A stretch of DNA of 64,000 bases from Bacteroidota bacterium (GTDB lineage: Bacteria; Bacteroidota; Bacteroidia; Chitinophagales; Chitinophagaceae): NCBI GenBank assembly GCA_016711825.1, contig JADJSG010000005.1, positions 124,001 to 188,000 on the forward strand, in the 5' to 3' direction. The translations under genes were made by a program, and so were the position numbers. Numbering within the stretch: the stretch's first letter is position 1; every line of letters begins with the position of its first letter. The notes beneath the pieces are model-generated. The model was not told the DNA's origin, did no database searches, and saw only the letters and a list, made by a program, of their open reading frames with translations. Shown one piece after another: positions 17,182-25,539 of this stretch.

Positions 17182-18372
17182 ATGAAAAAGAAAGATGTGC
17201 TGATTTTTGGTTCCGGACATTTAGTATTTCGATTAAAAAAAATATTACATACAGAAGGTTATCACTGCATTCAATGTTATGATGAAAAAATAAACAATAT
17301 ATCCGTTTCCGGATCTATCATCGATAACTTAGCCCACTTTTTTAAAGACATTAATATTGAAAATGTATTGATGATTTATCTTTTAGATGATAAAGATGAA
17401 AATAATTTACAACTCATCATTGCCTTAAGCTCTTTAAAATATAATATCCCCATCACGGCTTCCTTATTTAATGAAAACTTCTTTTCAAATTTGTTTAAAG
17501 TCAATAACAATGTCACCATCATCAATCCTGCAAAAATAGCCGCTCCCGAATTTGTAGAAACCTTGTATAAAAAATACGACATGCATGGGGAGAATGTGCA
17601 AACAAATAACCATAAGGTGATTGAAAAAAAGCCTGATTATTTAATAAAAAAATTATTAGTTCTCCTACTCACTTTATCAGTCGCTTGTATAGGATATTTT
17701 CACTATTTTGAACATATGACTTGGATCAATGCCGTCTATTTTGTGGTGGTGATTATTACCACAGTCGGTTTTGGGGATTTAAATTTGCTGGCCTCCAGCG
17801 ATATTAGTAAAATAATCGGCGTGATATTGATGCTAGGCTCTACGATTTTGATTTGGATGATTTTTTCGTTGACCATTGATTATTTTTTAAAAAATCGTAT
17901 TCAATTGGCCCTTGGAAGAAAAAAATACCATACCAAAAACCATGTCATCGTTTGCGGCCTGGGTAGGCTCGGGTACTTTATTGTAGAAGAATTGCTCAAA
18001 CGTGATAAAAAAGTAATCATCATCGAAATCAATGAAGAAGCAAAACATGTTGACTATTTTAGAAGCATTGGCGCTGATGTATACATTGGCGATGCCAGAT
18101 CTGAGAAAGTGTTGTCAGATGTGAATATTAAGCATAGTGCAGCATTGATTTCTGTCATCAATAACGATGCCTTAAATATAGAAATAGGGCTTCATGCACG
18201 TACCTTATATGCCACCATGAAAATAGTGTTGAGAATATTTGATGAAGACATTGCCGTGGAGATTAAAAACATGCTCAATATTCAACTCGCTATGAGTAAT
18301 TCAGCCATTGCAAGTAAATCTTTTTTTAATGAATTGAAAAAATATGATCATGAAAAGCATTCACCCCAGTAG
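17182..18372 (+). CDS. Two-TM potassium channel with RCK-like domains on both sides of the pore
   Basis: 396-aa predicted K+ channel subunit. In order: an N-terminal Rossmann, TrkA-N-like domain (1-130) with the loop GSGHLVF where GxGxxG is expected; a first membrane helix (about 157-175); a pore loop with the K+ selectivity filter TTVGFGD (193-199); a second helix (about 210-232); and a C-terminal RCK domain with an intact GLGRLG (259-264) and the acidic strand end VIIIEINEE. The C-terminal domain should bind a nucleotide and gate the pore; the N-terminal one keeps the fold (segments LLDDKDENNLQLIIAL and NPAKIAAPEF) but lacks the third glycine and may be structural. Most bacterial channels of this type have only C-terminal RCK domains. 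Single gene, no operon. Confidence 0.88.
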   Translation: MKKKDVLIFGSGHLVFRLKKILHTEGYHCIQCYDEKINNISVSGSIIDNLAHFFKDINIENVLMIYLLDDKDENNLQLIIALSSLKYNIPITASLFNENFFSNLFKVNNNVTIINPAKIAAPEFVETLYKKYDMHGENVQTNNHKVIEKKPDYLIKKLLVLLLTLSVACIGYFHYFEHMTWINAVYFVVVIITTVGFGDLNLLASSDISKIIGVILMLGSTILIWMIFSLTIDYFLKNRIQLALGRKKYHTKNHVIVCGLGRLGYFIVEELLKRDKKVIIIEINEEAKHVDYFRSIGADVYIGDARSEKVLSDVNIKHSAALISVINNDALNIEIGLHARTLYATMKIVLRIFDEDIAVEIKNMLNIQLAMSNSAIASKSFFNELKKYDHEKHSPQ

Positions 18373-18479
18373 ATATTTACTCATGAAAATATATGGGAAT
18401 GTTGATTCCACATTGACAGACTTATAGCGAACTTTTATCCCATAAAAACAATGTATCTGTCACTAAATTAAAATTGTCT

Positions 18480-18487
18480 TACCTTTG
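18480..18487 (+). promoter_or_regulatory. -7 element TACCTTTG of the metal-uptake-like module
   Basis: TACCTTTG fits TAnnTTTG and lies 8 bases before the ATG at 18496, which would give a nearly leaderless mRNA. No clear -33 TTTG is present at the right distance, so this is a tentative call. Confidence 0.3.
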
Positions 18488-18495
18488 TATAAGCA

Positions 18496-18831
18496 ATGCG
18501 TTTAAAACAACTCATATCATTTCTTTTGCTATGCTTATTTTTAGTATACATCATACCCAAAGAAATATTTCATGCCTTTAGTCATCATATCGATACTGAG
18601 CATGTAACAACGTATGTAAAAAACCAACTGCAAATTAGCGCTGAACATCATCACTGCGAACTCATGAAAGCAGATCAGCAGTTTGTTTCTTCTATTATTC
18701 CCATACCATATTACCATTTTCAATCTCCATTTTATTATGCCCTTTCACATGAAGAGGCCCATAATCAATGCAATACAACATTTGATTATAATGTAAACAA
18801 TCCACTAAGAGGACCACCCAGCATCGCATAA
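18496..18831 (+). CDS. His-rich small exported protein upstream of a TonB receptor
   Basis: 111-aa protein that I cannot assign to a named family. It begins with a hydrophobic leader (about 6-21), followed by two His clusters: HAFSHHIDTEH (26-36) and AEHHHCE (50-56), and later HEEAHNQC. It ends in LRGPPSIA; I recall similar LRGPP endings on small proteins placed before TonB receptors in other Bacteroidota. The clustered His, Cys and acidic residues suggest binding of a divalent metal such as zinc or copper in the periplasm (inference). It is 76 bases upstream of the receptor in the same direction and probably in one operon with it. Confidence 0.65.
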   Translation: MRLKQLISFLLLCLFLVYIIPKEIFHAFSHHIDTEHVTTYVKNQLQISAEHHHCELMKADQQFVSSIIPIPYYHFQSPFYYALSHEEAHNQCNTTFDYNVNNPLRGPPSIA

Positions 18832-18907
18832 TTCATTTTTTCTTCATTTTTTAAAGTGCTTTATTTAAGGCGCTTTCATTTGTATTTTCATAGTTATCCT
18901 CCTTTAA

Positions 18908-21253
18908 ATGAAAAAAATAATTGTGTTGTCACTTATGCTGACAATGTACTTGTATACGTTTGCGCAACAAGAAAACTGCCTATCCACCCTGCATCTAAAA
19001 ATCCTGGATGCTTCAAGTGGTATTGGTATAGAAGATGTGACTGCTTATATTCCTCAACAACAAAAAGGCAATCATAGTAACCAAACGGGTGAACTCAGTA
19101 TTGAAAAATTGTGTACCGGAGAATATACATTAATTTGTAAACACTTAAATCATGAAGAAAAAAAAGAAAAAATAAATATCAAAGCAGGTGATAATACAAA
19201 GATTATTTACATGACCTGTCATACCGATACCTTACACAATGTAACCATTAAAGGCGCCCGCTTACATTGGGAAGAAACCCAGGTGATACATCGCATACAA
19301 GACAAAGACTTGTTTTTATCACAAGGTCTTTCATTAGGCAAAGCCCTTGAAAAAGTGAATGGTGTATACAATTTAAGTACCGGCAACAATATCAGCAAGC
19401 CCATCCTCAGAGGCTTACATAGCAATAGGGTTTTGATATTGAACAATGAAATCAGACAAGAAGGTCAACAATGGGGCAATGAACATGCCCCTGAAATTGA
19501 TCAGTTTGTGGCTAAACGCATTGAAGTCGTTAAAGGTGCTCAAACCATAAAATATGGCAGTGATGTAATAGGTGGTATTATATTGGTAACTCCCAATCCA
19601 TTGCAAGAGATTGATGGTGTAGGGGCTGAAATCAATACAGGGTTTATAAGTAATGGAAGGGCTACTGCAATTTCTATGTTGTTGGAAGGTCGAAAAGACA
19701 GCTGGAAAGGTTTTGCATGGCGCATACAAGGCACTTTAAAACGATCAGGGAATACACATACCCCCGATTACTTTTTAAAAAATACTGGGATGAAGGAAAT
19801 GAATTATTCAGGTGCAATTGGCTATCAACATAAAAAAATAAATGTTGAATTGTTTCACAGTTATTTCAATACCGAGCTAGCCATTTTTGCAGGCTCTCAT
19901 ATTGGCAACCTGACTGATTTATACAATGCATTTAATGCGACCCGCCCTATAGACAGTAGCGGATTTACTTACAAAATAGACATGCCCTACCAGCATGTAT
20001 TACATCAATTGACTAAAGTATCTACATCGTATCAGGTTAATCGTATAGGCTTACTCAAATTTATTGCTGGTTACCAACAAAATATTCGTAAAGAATTTGA
20101 CAGAAACATTGTGGCTTTGCAACCTGATGGAAGTTATAAACCCTCTTTACATTTTGTATTAAAAACGCAATATTACAATTTGAGTGTTGCACACATCCCT
20201 ATCAAAAAGTGGACAGGTGAATCGGGTATGAATGCAGTATTGCAAACCAATGAATATTTCGGAAGTTATTTTATTCCCAATTATCAAAAAAATGCCGGGG
20301 GTATCTACTTTACAGAAAAATGGCATCAACATGCATTTTCGGCCGAAGGAGGTATACGCTTTGATGTGAATCAGTTAGCCATTCAAAAATGGGAAAACAA
20401 TATACTTTTACATCGAACCCATTCATTTGCCGGCCTTGCAGCCTCTACTGCCTTGAGATATCAACTACCTTTTTTTACTTTTCATGTAAATGCAGGTACT
20501 ACATGGCGTGCCCCATTTGTAAACGAGTTGTATAGTTATGGTGTACATCACAGTGCGGCAAGTTTTGAAATGGGTGATAGCTTGTTGGTGCAAGAAAGAA
20601 GTTATAATACTTCCTTGACTATTGACTTTAACCATAAAAACAATTTTCAGGCTGAGCTGACTATATATAACAATTATATCAAAAACTTCATCAATATGCA
20701 ACCGGTATTGCCTGCCACACTCACCATTCGGGGGGCTTTCCCTACCTTTCAATATTTACAAACCGATGTAAATATGTTTGGCATTGAATGGTCGGCCACA
20801 ACGGCTATCACCCCTAAACTGCAATGGCATTGTAAAGGCAATGTGTTGTATGCAAAAGATATAACCCAGGATGCTTACCTTTTTGGTATGCCGCCCGCCC
20901 GGTTTGAATCTGACTTAGATTATACCTTGTTTCAAAAAGCACAAAACAATATTCATTTTATGGTCAATGCCAGTTATACGACGAAACAACAACTTGTGGA
21001 TCAGCAACTTGATTATGTACCCCCACCTGATGCGTATTTTTTATTACACAGCGAATGGGTGGCCGATTGGCTGATTGCCAAACAAATCATGCATTTCAAT
21101 ATTGGGGTCAACAACATATTGAATACACGTTATAGAGATTACTTAAACCGCAATAGATATTTTGCCAATGAAAATGGAAGAAATTTTTATTTCAGATGCT
21201 CAATACCTTTATTCATTTCTTCAAACAAAAAACTTGAAACAAATAAAAATTAA
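18908..21253 (+). CDS. TonB-dependent outer-membrane receptor
   Basis: 781-aa outer-membrane active transporter powered by TonB-ExbBD. A signal peptide (1-19, ending FAQ) is followed by a carboxypeptidase-regulatory-like domain (about 25-105), the plug (about 110-235, with LEKVNGVYNLSTGNNISKP, LRGLHSNRVLILNN, RIEVVKGAQTIKYGSDVIGGII) and a 22-strand barrel ending in aromatic FYFRCSIPLF. No SusD homologue follows, which argues against a glycan system. Flanked by the His-rich small protein and a lipoprotein, it fits receptors for metal ions or metal complexes; the substrate itself is not visible. The receptor's His-rich neighbours favour zinc or copper over siderophore-iron (inference). Confidence 0.93.
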   Translation: MKKIIVLSLMLTMYLYTFAQQENCLSTLHLKILDASSGIGIEDVTAYIPQQQKGNHSNQTGELSIEKLCTGEYTLICKHLNHEEKKEKINIKAGDNTKIIYMTCHTDTLHNVTIKGARLHWEETQVIHRIQDKDLFLSQGLSLGKALEKVNGVYNLSTGNNISKPILRGLHSNRVLILNNEIRQEGQQWGNEHAPEIDQFVAKRIEVVKGAQTIKYGSDVIGGIILVTPNPLQEIDGVGAEINTGFISNGRATAISMLLEGRKDSWKGFAWRIQGTLKRSGNTHTPDYFLKNTGMKEMNYSGAIGYQHKKINVELFHSYFNTELAIFAGSHIGNLTDLYNAFNATRPIDSSGFTYKIDMPYQHVLHQLTKVSTSYQVNRIGLLKFIAGYQQNIRKEFDRNIVALQPDGSYKPSLHFVLKTQYYNLSVAHIPIKKWTGESGMNAVLQTNEYFGSYFIPNYQKNAGGIYFTEKWHQHAFSAEGGIRFDVNQLAIQKWENNILLHRTHSFAGLAASTALRYQLPFFTFHVNAGTTWRAPFVNELYSYGVHHSAASFEMGDSLLVQERSYNTSLTIDFNHKNNFQAELTIYNNYIKNFINMQPVLPATLTIRGAFPTFQYLQTDVNMFGIEWSATTAITPKLQWHCKGNVLYAKDITQDAYLFGMPPARFESDLDYTLFQKAQNNIHFMVNASYTTKQQLVDQQLDYVPPPDAYFLLHSEWVADWLIAKQIMHFNIGVNNILNTRYRDYLNRNRYFANENGRNFYFRCSIPLFISSNKKLETNKN

Positions 21254-21287
21254 ATAAAATAACAATTAAAACAAAAAAACAATTCAT

Positions 21288-21872
21288 ATGAACACACACA
21301 AAATGAACAAATACAAAATGATACTGAACACCACCGCGATTGTCATCACTATTTTTAGCTTAACCATACTGTATTCATCTTGCAGAAAAAAAGTGAGCAC
21401 ACCGCCAAATCCCAATGATGAAGAATTAATAACCACATTACAAATGAACTTTATAGATAGCGCAGGCGTGCAAGCTTCGGTAACAAGTATTTTTAAAGAT
21501 GCTGATGGAGATGGTGGCAATAATCCTGGACAATGGGACACCATTAAACTGAAAGCAAACACAACTTATTTTGCCAGCATACTTCTCTTAGATGAAACAA
21601 AAAGTCCCGCAGACACTATCAGTCATGAAGTATTAGAAGAAGGTCAGGACCACTTGTTTTGCTTTACTCCAACCAATATCAATGCCACAATCAAAGCAAG
21701 CGATTTAGATGTCAACAACTTAGCCATTGGACTTCAAACCACCTGGTACACTGGCGCTGCAAGTGAAGGATCTGTACAAGTAGTACTCAGACATCAACCT
21801 GGTGTAAAAACAGGCTCATGTACACCTGGTGCAAGTGATATCGATATCCTCTTTCACACAAAAATTGAGTAG
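21288..21872 (+). CDS. Lipoprotein partner of the TonB receptor (type 1 periplasmic-binding-fold-like annotation)
   Basis: 194-aa lipoprotein: a hydrophobic leader with lipobox LYSSC (Cys at about 32), then an acidic Pro/Asn-rich linker (VSTPPNPNDEELITT) and a beta-rich domain with DADGDGGNNPGQWD, a Ca-loop-like Asp/Asn cluster. Proteins with this pattern (EELITT after the lipobox, DGDGGNNP, YTGAASEGSVQVVLRHQPGVK) are regular downstream partners of TonB receptors in Bacteroidota, often labelled type 1 periplasmic binding fold superfamily. It begins 34 bases after the receptor stop and is probably its surface or periplasmic accessory. An ATG at 21303 is an alternative start. Confidence 0.75.
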   Translation: MNTHKMNKYKMILNTTAIVITIFSLTILYSSCRKKVSTPPNPNDEELITTLQMNFIDSAGVQASVTSIFKDADGDGGNNPGQWDTIKLKANTTYFASILLLDETKSPADTISHEVLEEGQDHLFCFTPTNINATIKASDLDVNNLAIGLQTTWYTGAASEGSVQVVLRHQPGVKTGSCTPGASDIDILFHTKIE

Positions 21873-21897
21873 GGTTTGATACTGACAAAACATGGTA

Positions 21898-21955
21898 AAT
21901 AGTTTGCGTATTCTATGTTGAAATTCAATATGAGTGGGCAAACTATTGATTTTTT
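21898..21955. terminator. Long hairpin with T run between convergent genes
   Basis: AATAGTTTGC (21898-21907) pairs perfectly with GCAAACTATT (21938-21947). The 30-base loop contains its own near-perfect palindrome around TTGAAATTCAA. It is followed by GATTTTTTT, so it should stop transcription from the lipoprotein gene. Confidence 0.75.
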
Positions 21956-21973
21956 TACGCTTTACTTAAAGCC

Positions 21974-22033
21974 AGATACAATGCTATTCCGCGAAAATGT
22001 CAATTGACCATTTCAACAAATAGCATTGTATCT
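21974..22033. repeat. 15-bp perfect inverted repeat with palindromic loop
   Basis: AGATACAATGCTATT (21974-21988) and AATAGCATTGTATCT (22019-22033) are exact inverted copies. The 30-base loop is centred on the palindrome GTCAATTGAC. Immediately after it, ATTGG/CCAAT with GGGTTTTTT (about 22034-22060) forms a further small hairpin. The ctpA gene ends at 22111 on the other strand. Confidence 0.8.
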
Positions 22034-22110
22034 ATTGGTTTTATTCCAATGGGTTTTTTATGATTGTGATTGAGAAAAAATTAAGATGCTTAACGAATTA
22101 TACGTTGGTA

Positions 22111-23787
22111 TTATTTGCCTCTTAATAAGGATTCGTATTTACTTTGATCGGCTAATATGTGAATAGCTTCTAATACTTCATCATCTTCTTTCAACTGATT
22201 TTGCAATCTCCCTTTTTGAAAATAGTAACGGGTTACAATTTCGGCTTGAAGCAATTGCATGATTTCTTTTTTATTCTTGATTAAATCTTGTTTTTTATCG
22301 TGGTTGAGGGTTTTTTGAAGCATTTCAAAATCTTTTTTTACCCCATCAAAATAGTTTTCCTTCACTGCAATTTCCTTAAAGGCTACCAATGATTCTTCCG
22401 TTTTGGTTTTGTAAGAATAATCTTTTCCATCAAGCCATTTTACAAAATCGTTGAAATCGTTTTCTGAAATTTTAAAATCCTTAGGGGGGGCAATGCTTGG
22501 ATGTGTTTTTACATATTCTGTGGCATAATCAAACGAAAATGATTTTGTAACCAAGGTCGAAATGATTCGCAATGCCTCTTTAGAAGTGGTTTTAATATCT
22601 GGATCAATACCGCCTCCGTCCATAACGGTTCGACCATTTTTGGTTTTAAATTTCGTTTTGATAGAGTCGGGTATTTCACCTACACTGCCATCTTCATTTC
22701 TGTGACTATAGTCAAGTGCTTGTATACAACGCCCACTTGGTGTATAATATTTTGCGGTAGTTACTTTTAATTTGGCATTGAATGAAAGCGATCGTGTGGT
22801 TTGCACCAATCCCTTGCCAAAGCTTCGCTGACCTATCACTACTCCACGATCTAAATCTTGCATGGTGCCAGCCACAATTTCTGATGCAGAAGCCGAATTT
22901 CTATTGGTCAAAACGGTTAAAGGTATTTTTTCGTCCCAAGGCGAACCTAAGGTTTTATAATCTTTGTCCCATTCAGCAGATTTCCCTTTGGTACTTACTA
23001 CCAATTGATTTCCATTGATAAAAAGTCCACATATATTAACCGCTTCATCTAACAAACCACCTGGATTGTAACGCAAGTCTAAAATGACACCTTTTGTATT
23101 GGGATTGGCTTTTTTAAGACTGTCTAAAGCACTTCTCAATATACTTCCACATCGTTCGGTAAACTGTGTAAGCCTCACATAAGCATACTCATTTTGATCA
23201 CCGACCATGCCTGCATAGGGCACACTGCTTACATTAATTTCTTCACGGGTGATGGTTTTTACACTCTCAGCACCTGTAAAGGCATCTTTTACTTTCAATT
23301 TGATTTGTGTACCAGGTGCCCCTTTCAAAAACTTACTCAAGTCTTCTATTTCTTTTCCTTTTGTACTTCTACCATCAATTTCGAGTATCAAATCACCCGC
23401 TTTCATCCCAGCTTTTGTTATGGGACTATTTTCATAAGGTTCGCTAATAGCCAGGTAATCATCTTTGATTCGTACAGTACTGCCAATACCCCCATATTTA
23501 CCCGTGGTTTGAAATCGATAATCTTCAATGTCTTCTTCTGTAATGTAGTTTGTATAAGGATCAAGCTCTTCAAGCATTGCATCAATACCTGTTTTGACTA
23601 ATTTGCCAGGCTGTATTGGATCTACATAATAAGTAGAAAGTTCTTTAAAAAGCGTCGTAAAAACCTCCAAATTTTTTGAAATCTCAAAATAAGAATCGGT
23701 GTCTTTTGCATTGACAAACAGCATGATGGTAATGCCTAATGCAATGCCCGCAAGGTATTTTTTAGTATGTTGGTATACTGATTTCAT
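22111..23787 (-). CDS. C-terminal processing peptidase, S41 family
   Basis: 558-aa CtpA/Prc-type serine protease acting in the periplasm. A signal anchor (about 11-26) leads into the N-terminal helical region, a PDZ domain (about 95-180; GIGSTV, AGMKAGDLILEIDG) and the S41 catalytic core. The catalytic Ser-Lys dyad is S300 (NSASASEI) and K325 (RSFGKG), spaced 25 as in E. coli Prc. A C-terminal alpha-helical region (about 430-558) follows. Such proteases trim C-termini of exported proteins and control peptidoglycan hydrolases. It is a single gene, convergent with the TonB module across the hairpin region. Confidence 0.93.
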   Translation of the reverse strand: MKSVYQHTKKYLAGIALGITIMLFVNAKDTDSYFEISKNLEVFTTLFKELSTYYVDPIQPGKLVKTGIDAMLEELDPYTNYITEEDIEDYRFQTTGKYGGIGSTVRIKDDYLAISEPYENSPITKAGMKAGDLILEIDGRSTKGKEIEDLSKFLKGAPGTQIKLKVKDAFTGAESVKTITREEINVSSVPYAGMVGDQNEYAYVRLTQFTERCGSILRSALDSLKKANPNTKGVILDLRYNPGGLLDEAVNICGLFINGNQLVVSTKGKSAEWDKDYKTLGSPWDEKIPLTVLTNRNSASASEIVAGTMQDLDRGVVIGQRSFGKGLVQTTRSLSFNAKLKVTTAKYYTPSGRCIQALDYSHRNEDGSVGEIPDSIKTKFKTKNGRTVMDGGGIDPDIKTTSKEALRIISTLVTKSFSFDYATEYVKTHPSIAPPKDFKISENDFNDFVKWLDGKDYSYKTKTEESLVAFKEIAVKENYFDGVKKDFEMLQKTLNHDKKQDLIKNKKEIMQLLQAEIVTRYYFQKGRLQNQLKEDDEVLEAIHILADQSKYESLLRGK

Positions 23788-24080
23788 TATATATTGTAGA
23801 AAGACGTATGAAAAATTAAAAAAGTAAGTGCAAATTATTGAAAATTGTCATATAAAAATCCACATAGTTATCACAATGCTGTTAAAATAAATAAAAATAG
23901 GACAAACCTAAATATAATATGGATGTAAAAAAAGGGAACGTTGCATACAGACTTCCTTTTATATGCCAAATCATATTTTTTTATGTTGTTATCATCCCTT
24001 TTACATGATAAAAATACTTGAATAAAAAATAATTCTGCTTTTCAAAGTGATTATGCTTGTACCTAAGGGGTGGGTTTGTT

Positions 24081-24305
24081 TTAAGGTACCGGATCAAATC
24101 CATGACCTCCCCAGGGCGCACAACGCAATATCCTTTTTGCACTCAGCCATAAACCCTTTCCTATACCATGTTTTTGCAAGGCTTCTTTGGCATAGTCTGA
24201 GCAAGTGGGTATATACCTGCATTTACTGGGTCCTAACAAAGGTGATATGAGCATCTGATACAGTTTGATGAGCAGCACTAAGAATTGAAGGATGACCTTT
24301 TTCAA
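24081..24305 (-). CDS. yidD: Membrane protein insertion efficiency factor YidD
   Basis: 74-aa YidD, a small inner-membrane-associated protein that helps YidC insert membrane proteins. The family signature is complete: LIKLYQMLISPLLGPSKCRYIPTCSDYA (Cys 29 and 35 region) and RILRCAPWGGHGFDPVP at the C-terminus. In most bacteria it lies between rnpA and yidC; here it stands alone. It starts at 24305, 94 bases from the divergent acetyltransferase-like gene if that gene starts at 24400. Confidence 0.93.
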   Translation of the reverse strand: MKKVILQFLVLLIKLYQMLISPLLGPSKCRYIPTCSDYAKEALQKHGIGKGLWLSAKRILRCAPWGGHGFDPVP

Positions 24306-24399
24306 AAAATATATTTTTACGAAAATAATCTATATTTCTATTTGCCATCGATATAATATTAATAAAGGTTGCAACATATGTATTACTTTTGCCGCCCTT

Positions 24400-25539
24400 A
24401 TGGCATTTAGCTTTACAGTGTACAACCATATTCAACAATTGCCCGATACCTGGCATCGAATGGCAGACAATAATCAGTCGTTCAGTTCGAATAAAATAGG
24501 TGTACAGGATTTAGCCAATATTGAGAACTTAACAAGCTACTATTTAATGGTTTCGGAAAATGATAAAATCATTTTCATTGCTTATTATCAATTATTATTT
24601 GTAAAGCCTATTCATTTTAATCTGGGGACTAAAAAAGTACAACAATTTTTTTTAGACCTCGCCCTAAAAATAGTCAAACCTACTTTGCTGGTTGCAGGTA
24701 ATTTATTTAGGCACGATGAAAACTTTTTTCATTTCTCTCATGAAGTTTCACCCGAAAAAAAAGCAGGGATTTATCAGGAAGCATTAAATTATATGATTGC
24801 TCATACCAATGCATCAGGCATATTTCTGAAAGATATACCCGCTGAAATAGCCACCGGCATACAAACTGATTCTAGTTATATCGCCATGCAGGATGATATT
24901 TCGATGGAACTGAAAATACCTGAACATTGGAAATCATTGGGTGATTATGAAAAAGATTTAAAACATAAGTACCTGCAACGAAGTAAAAAAATGCGAAAGG
25001 CATTTACAGGGGTTCGTATTCGAGAACTGAATGAACAAGATCTCCATCAATATGCTACTGACATCTACAAACTATATGTACAAGTAACGCAAAAACAAAT
25101 CGTGCGTATGGGTATGTTGAATGAAGCCTTTTTTTTAAAACTCAAAGATGCTTTCAAAAATCATTACCGGGTATGTGGATTTTTTTTAGATGACAAACTC
25201 ATCGCATTTTCATCAGCCATCCTTCATGATTCAATTTATGATATGAATTATATAGGCATAGATTATGCGTATAACCAATCACATCATTTATATTTCAATA
25301 TATTATTTCATTGTTTAGAAAGTGCCATCGAAACCAATGCATCTACCTTGATACTGGGACGTACGGCATTGGAAGCGAAAGCCATTATGGGATGTACGCC
25401 CGATTATCGGTTTAGTTTTTACAAGCTTCGCAATGCAATCGTCAATTGGTTTTTTCAACGCGTTTCAGCTTATTTCAGTGAATCACAAGGCGATAAATGG
25501 AAAGAAAGACATCCGTTTAAATCATCCTTTTATCTTTAA
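24400..25539 (+). CDS. GNAT/FemAB-like acyltransferase (peptidogalycan biosynthesis type)
   Basis: 379-aa cytoplasmic protein with two GNAT-like halves, of the FemAB-related Acetyltransf_6 type. The C-terminal half shows RELNEQDLHQYATDIYKLYVQV, RVCGFFLDDKLIAFSSAILHDSIYDMNYIGIDYAYN (a typical GNAT strand pair) and LILGRTALEAKAIMGC. Such proteins are often labelled peptidogalycan or cell-envelope biosynthesis; substrates are unknown. The open frame extends back to 24292, but the first 36 codons there are Lys/Ile-rich, lie over the yidD start, and have no counterpart in the family; the ATG at 24400 is more natural. It ends in a 3-base overlap of stop codons with the convergent DUF4292 gene. Confidence 0.75.
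   Translation: MAFSFTVYNHIQQLPDTWHRMADNNQSFSSNKIGVQDLANIENLTSYYLMVSENDKIIFIAYYQLLFVKPIHFNLGTKKVQQFFLDLALKIVKPTLLVAGNLFRHDENFFHFSHEVSPEKKAGIYQEALNYMIAHTNASGIFLKDIPAEIATGIQTDSSYIAMQDDISMELKIPEHWKSLGDYEKDLKHKYLQRSKKMRKAFTGVRIRELNEQDLHQYATDIYKLYVQVTQKQIVRMGMLNEAFFLKLKDAFKNHYRVCGFFLDDKLIAFSSAILHDSIYDMNYIGIDYAYNQSHHLYFNILFHCLESAIETNASTLILGRTALEAKAIMGCTPDYRFSFYKLRNAIVNWFFQRVSAYFSESQGDKWKERHPFKSSFYL

Noticed and set aside
24292..24399. Upstream extension of the GNAT-like gene across the yidD start
   Set aside because: The 36 extra codons overlap a conserved gene on the other strand and lack family features.
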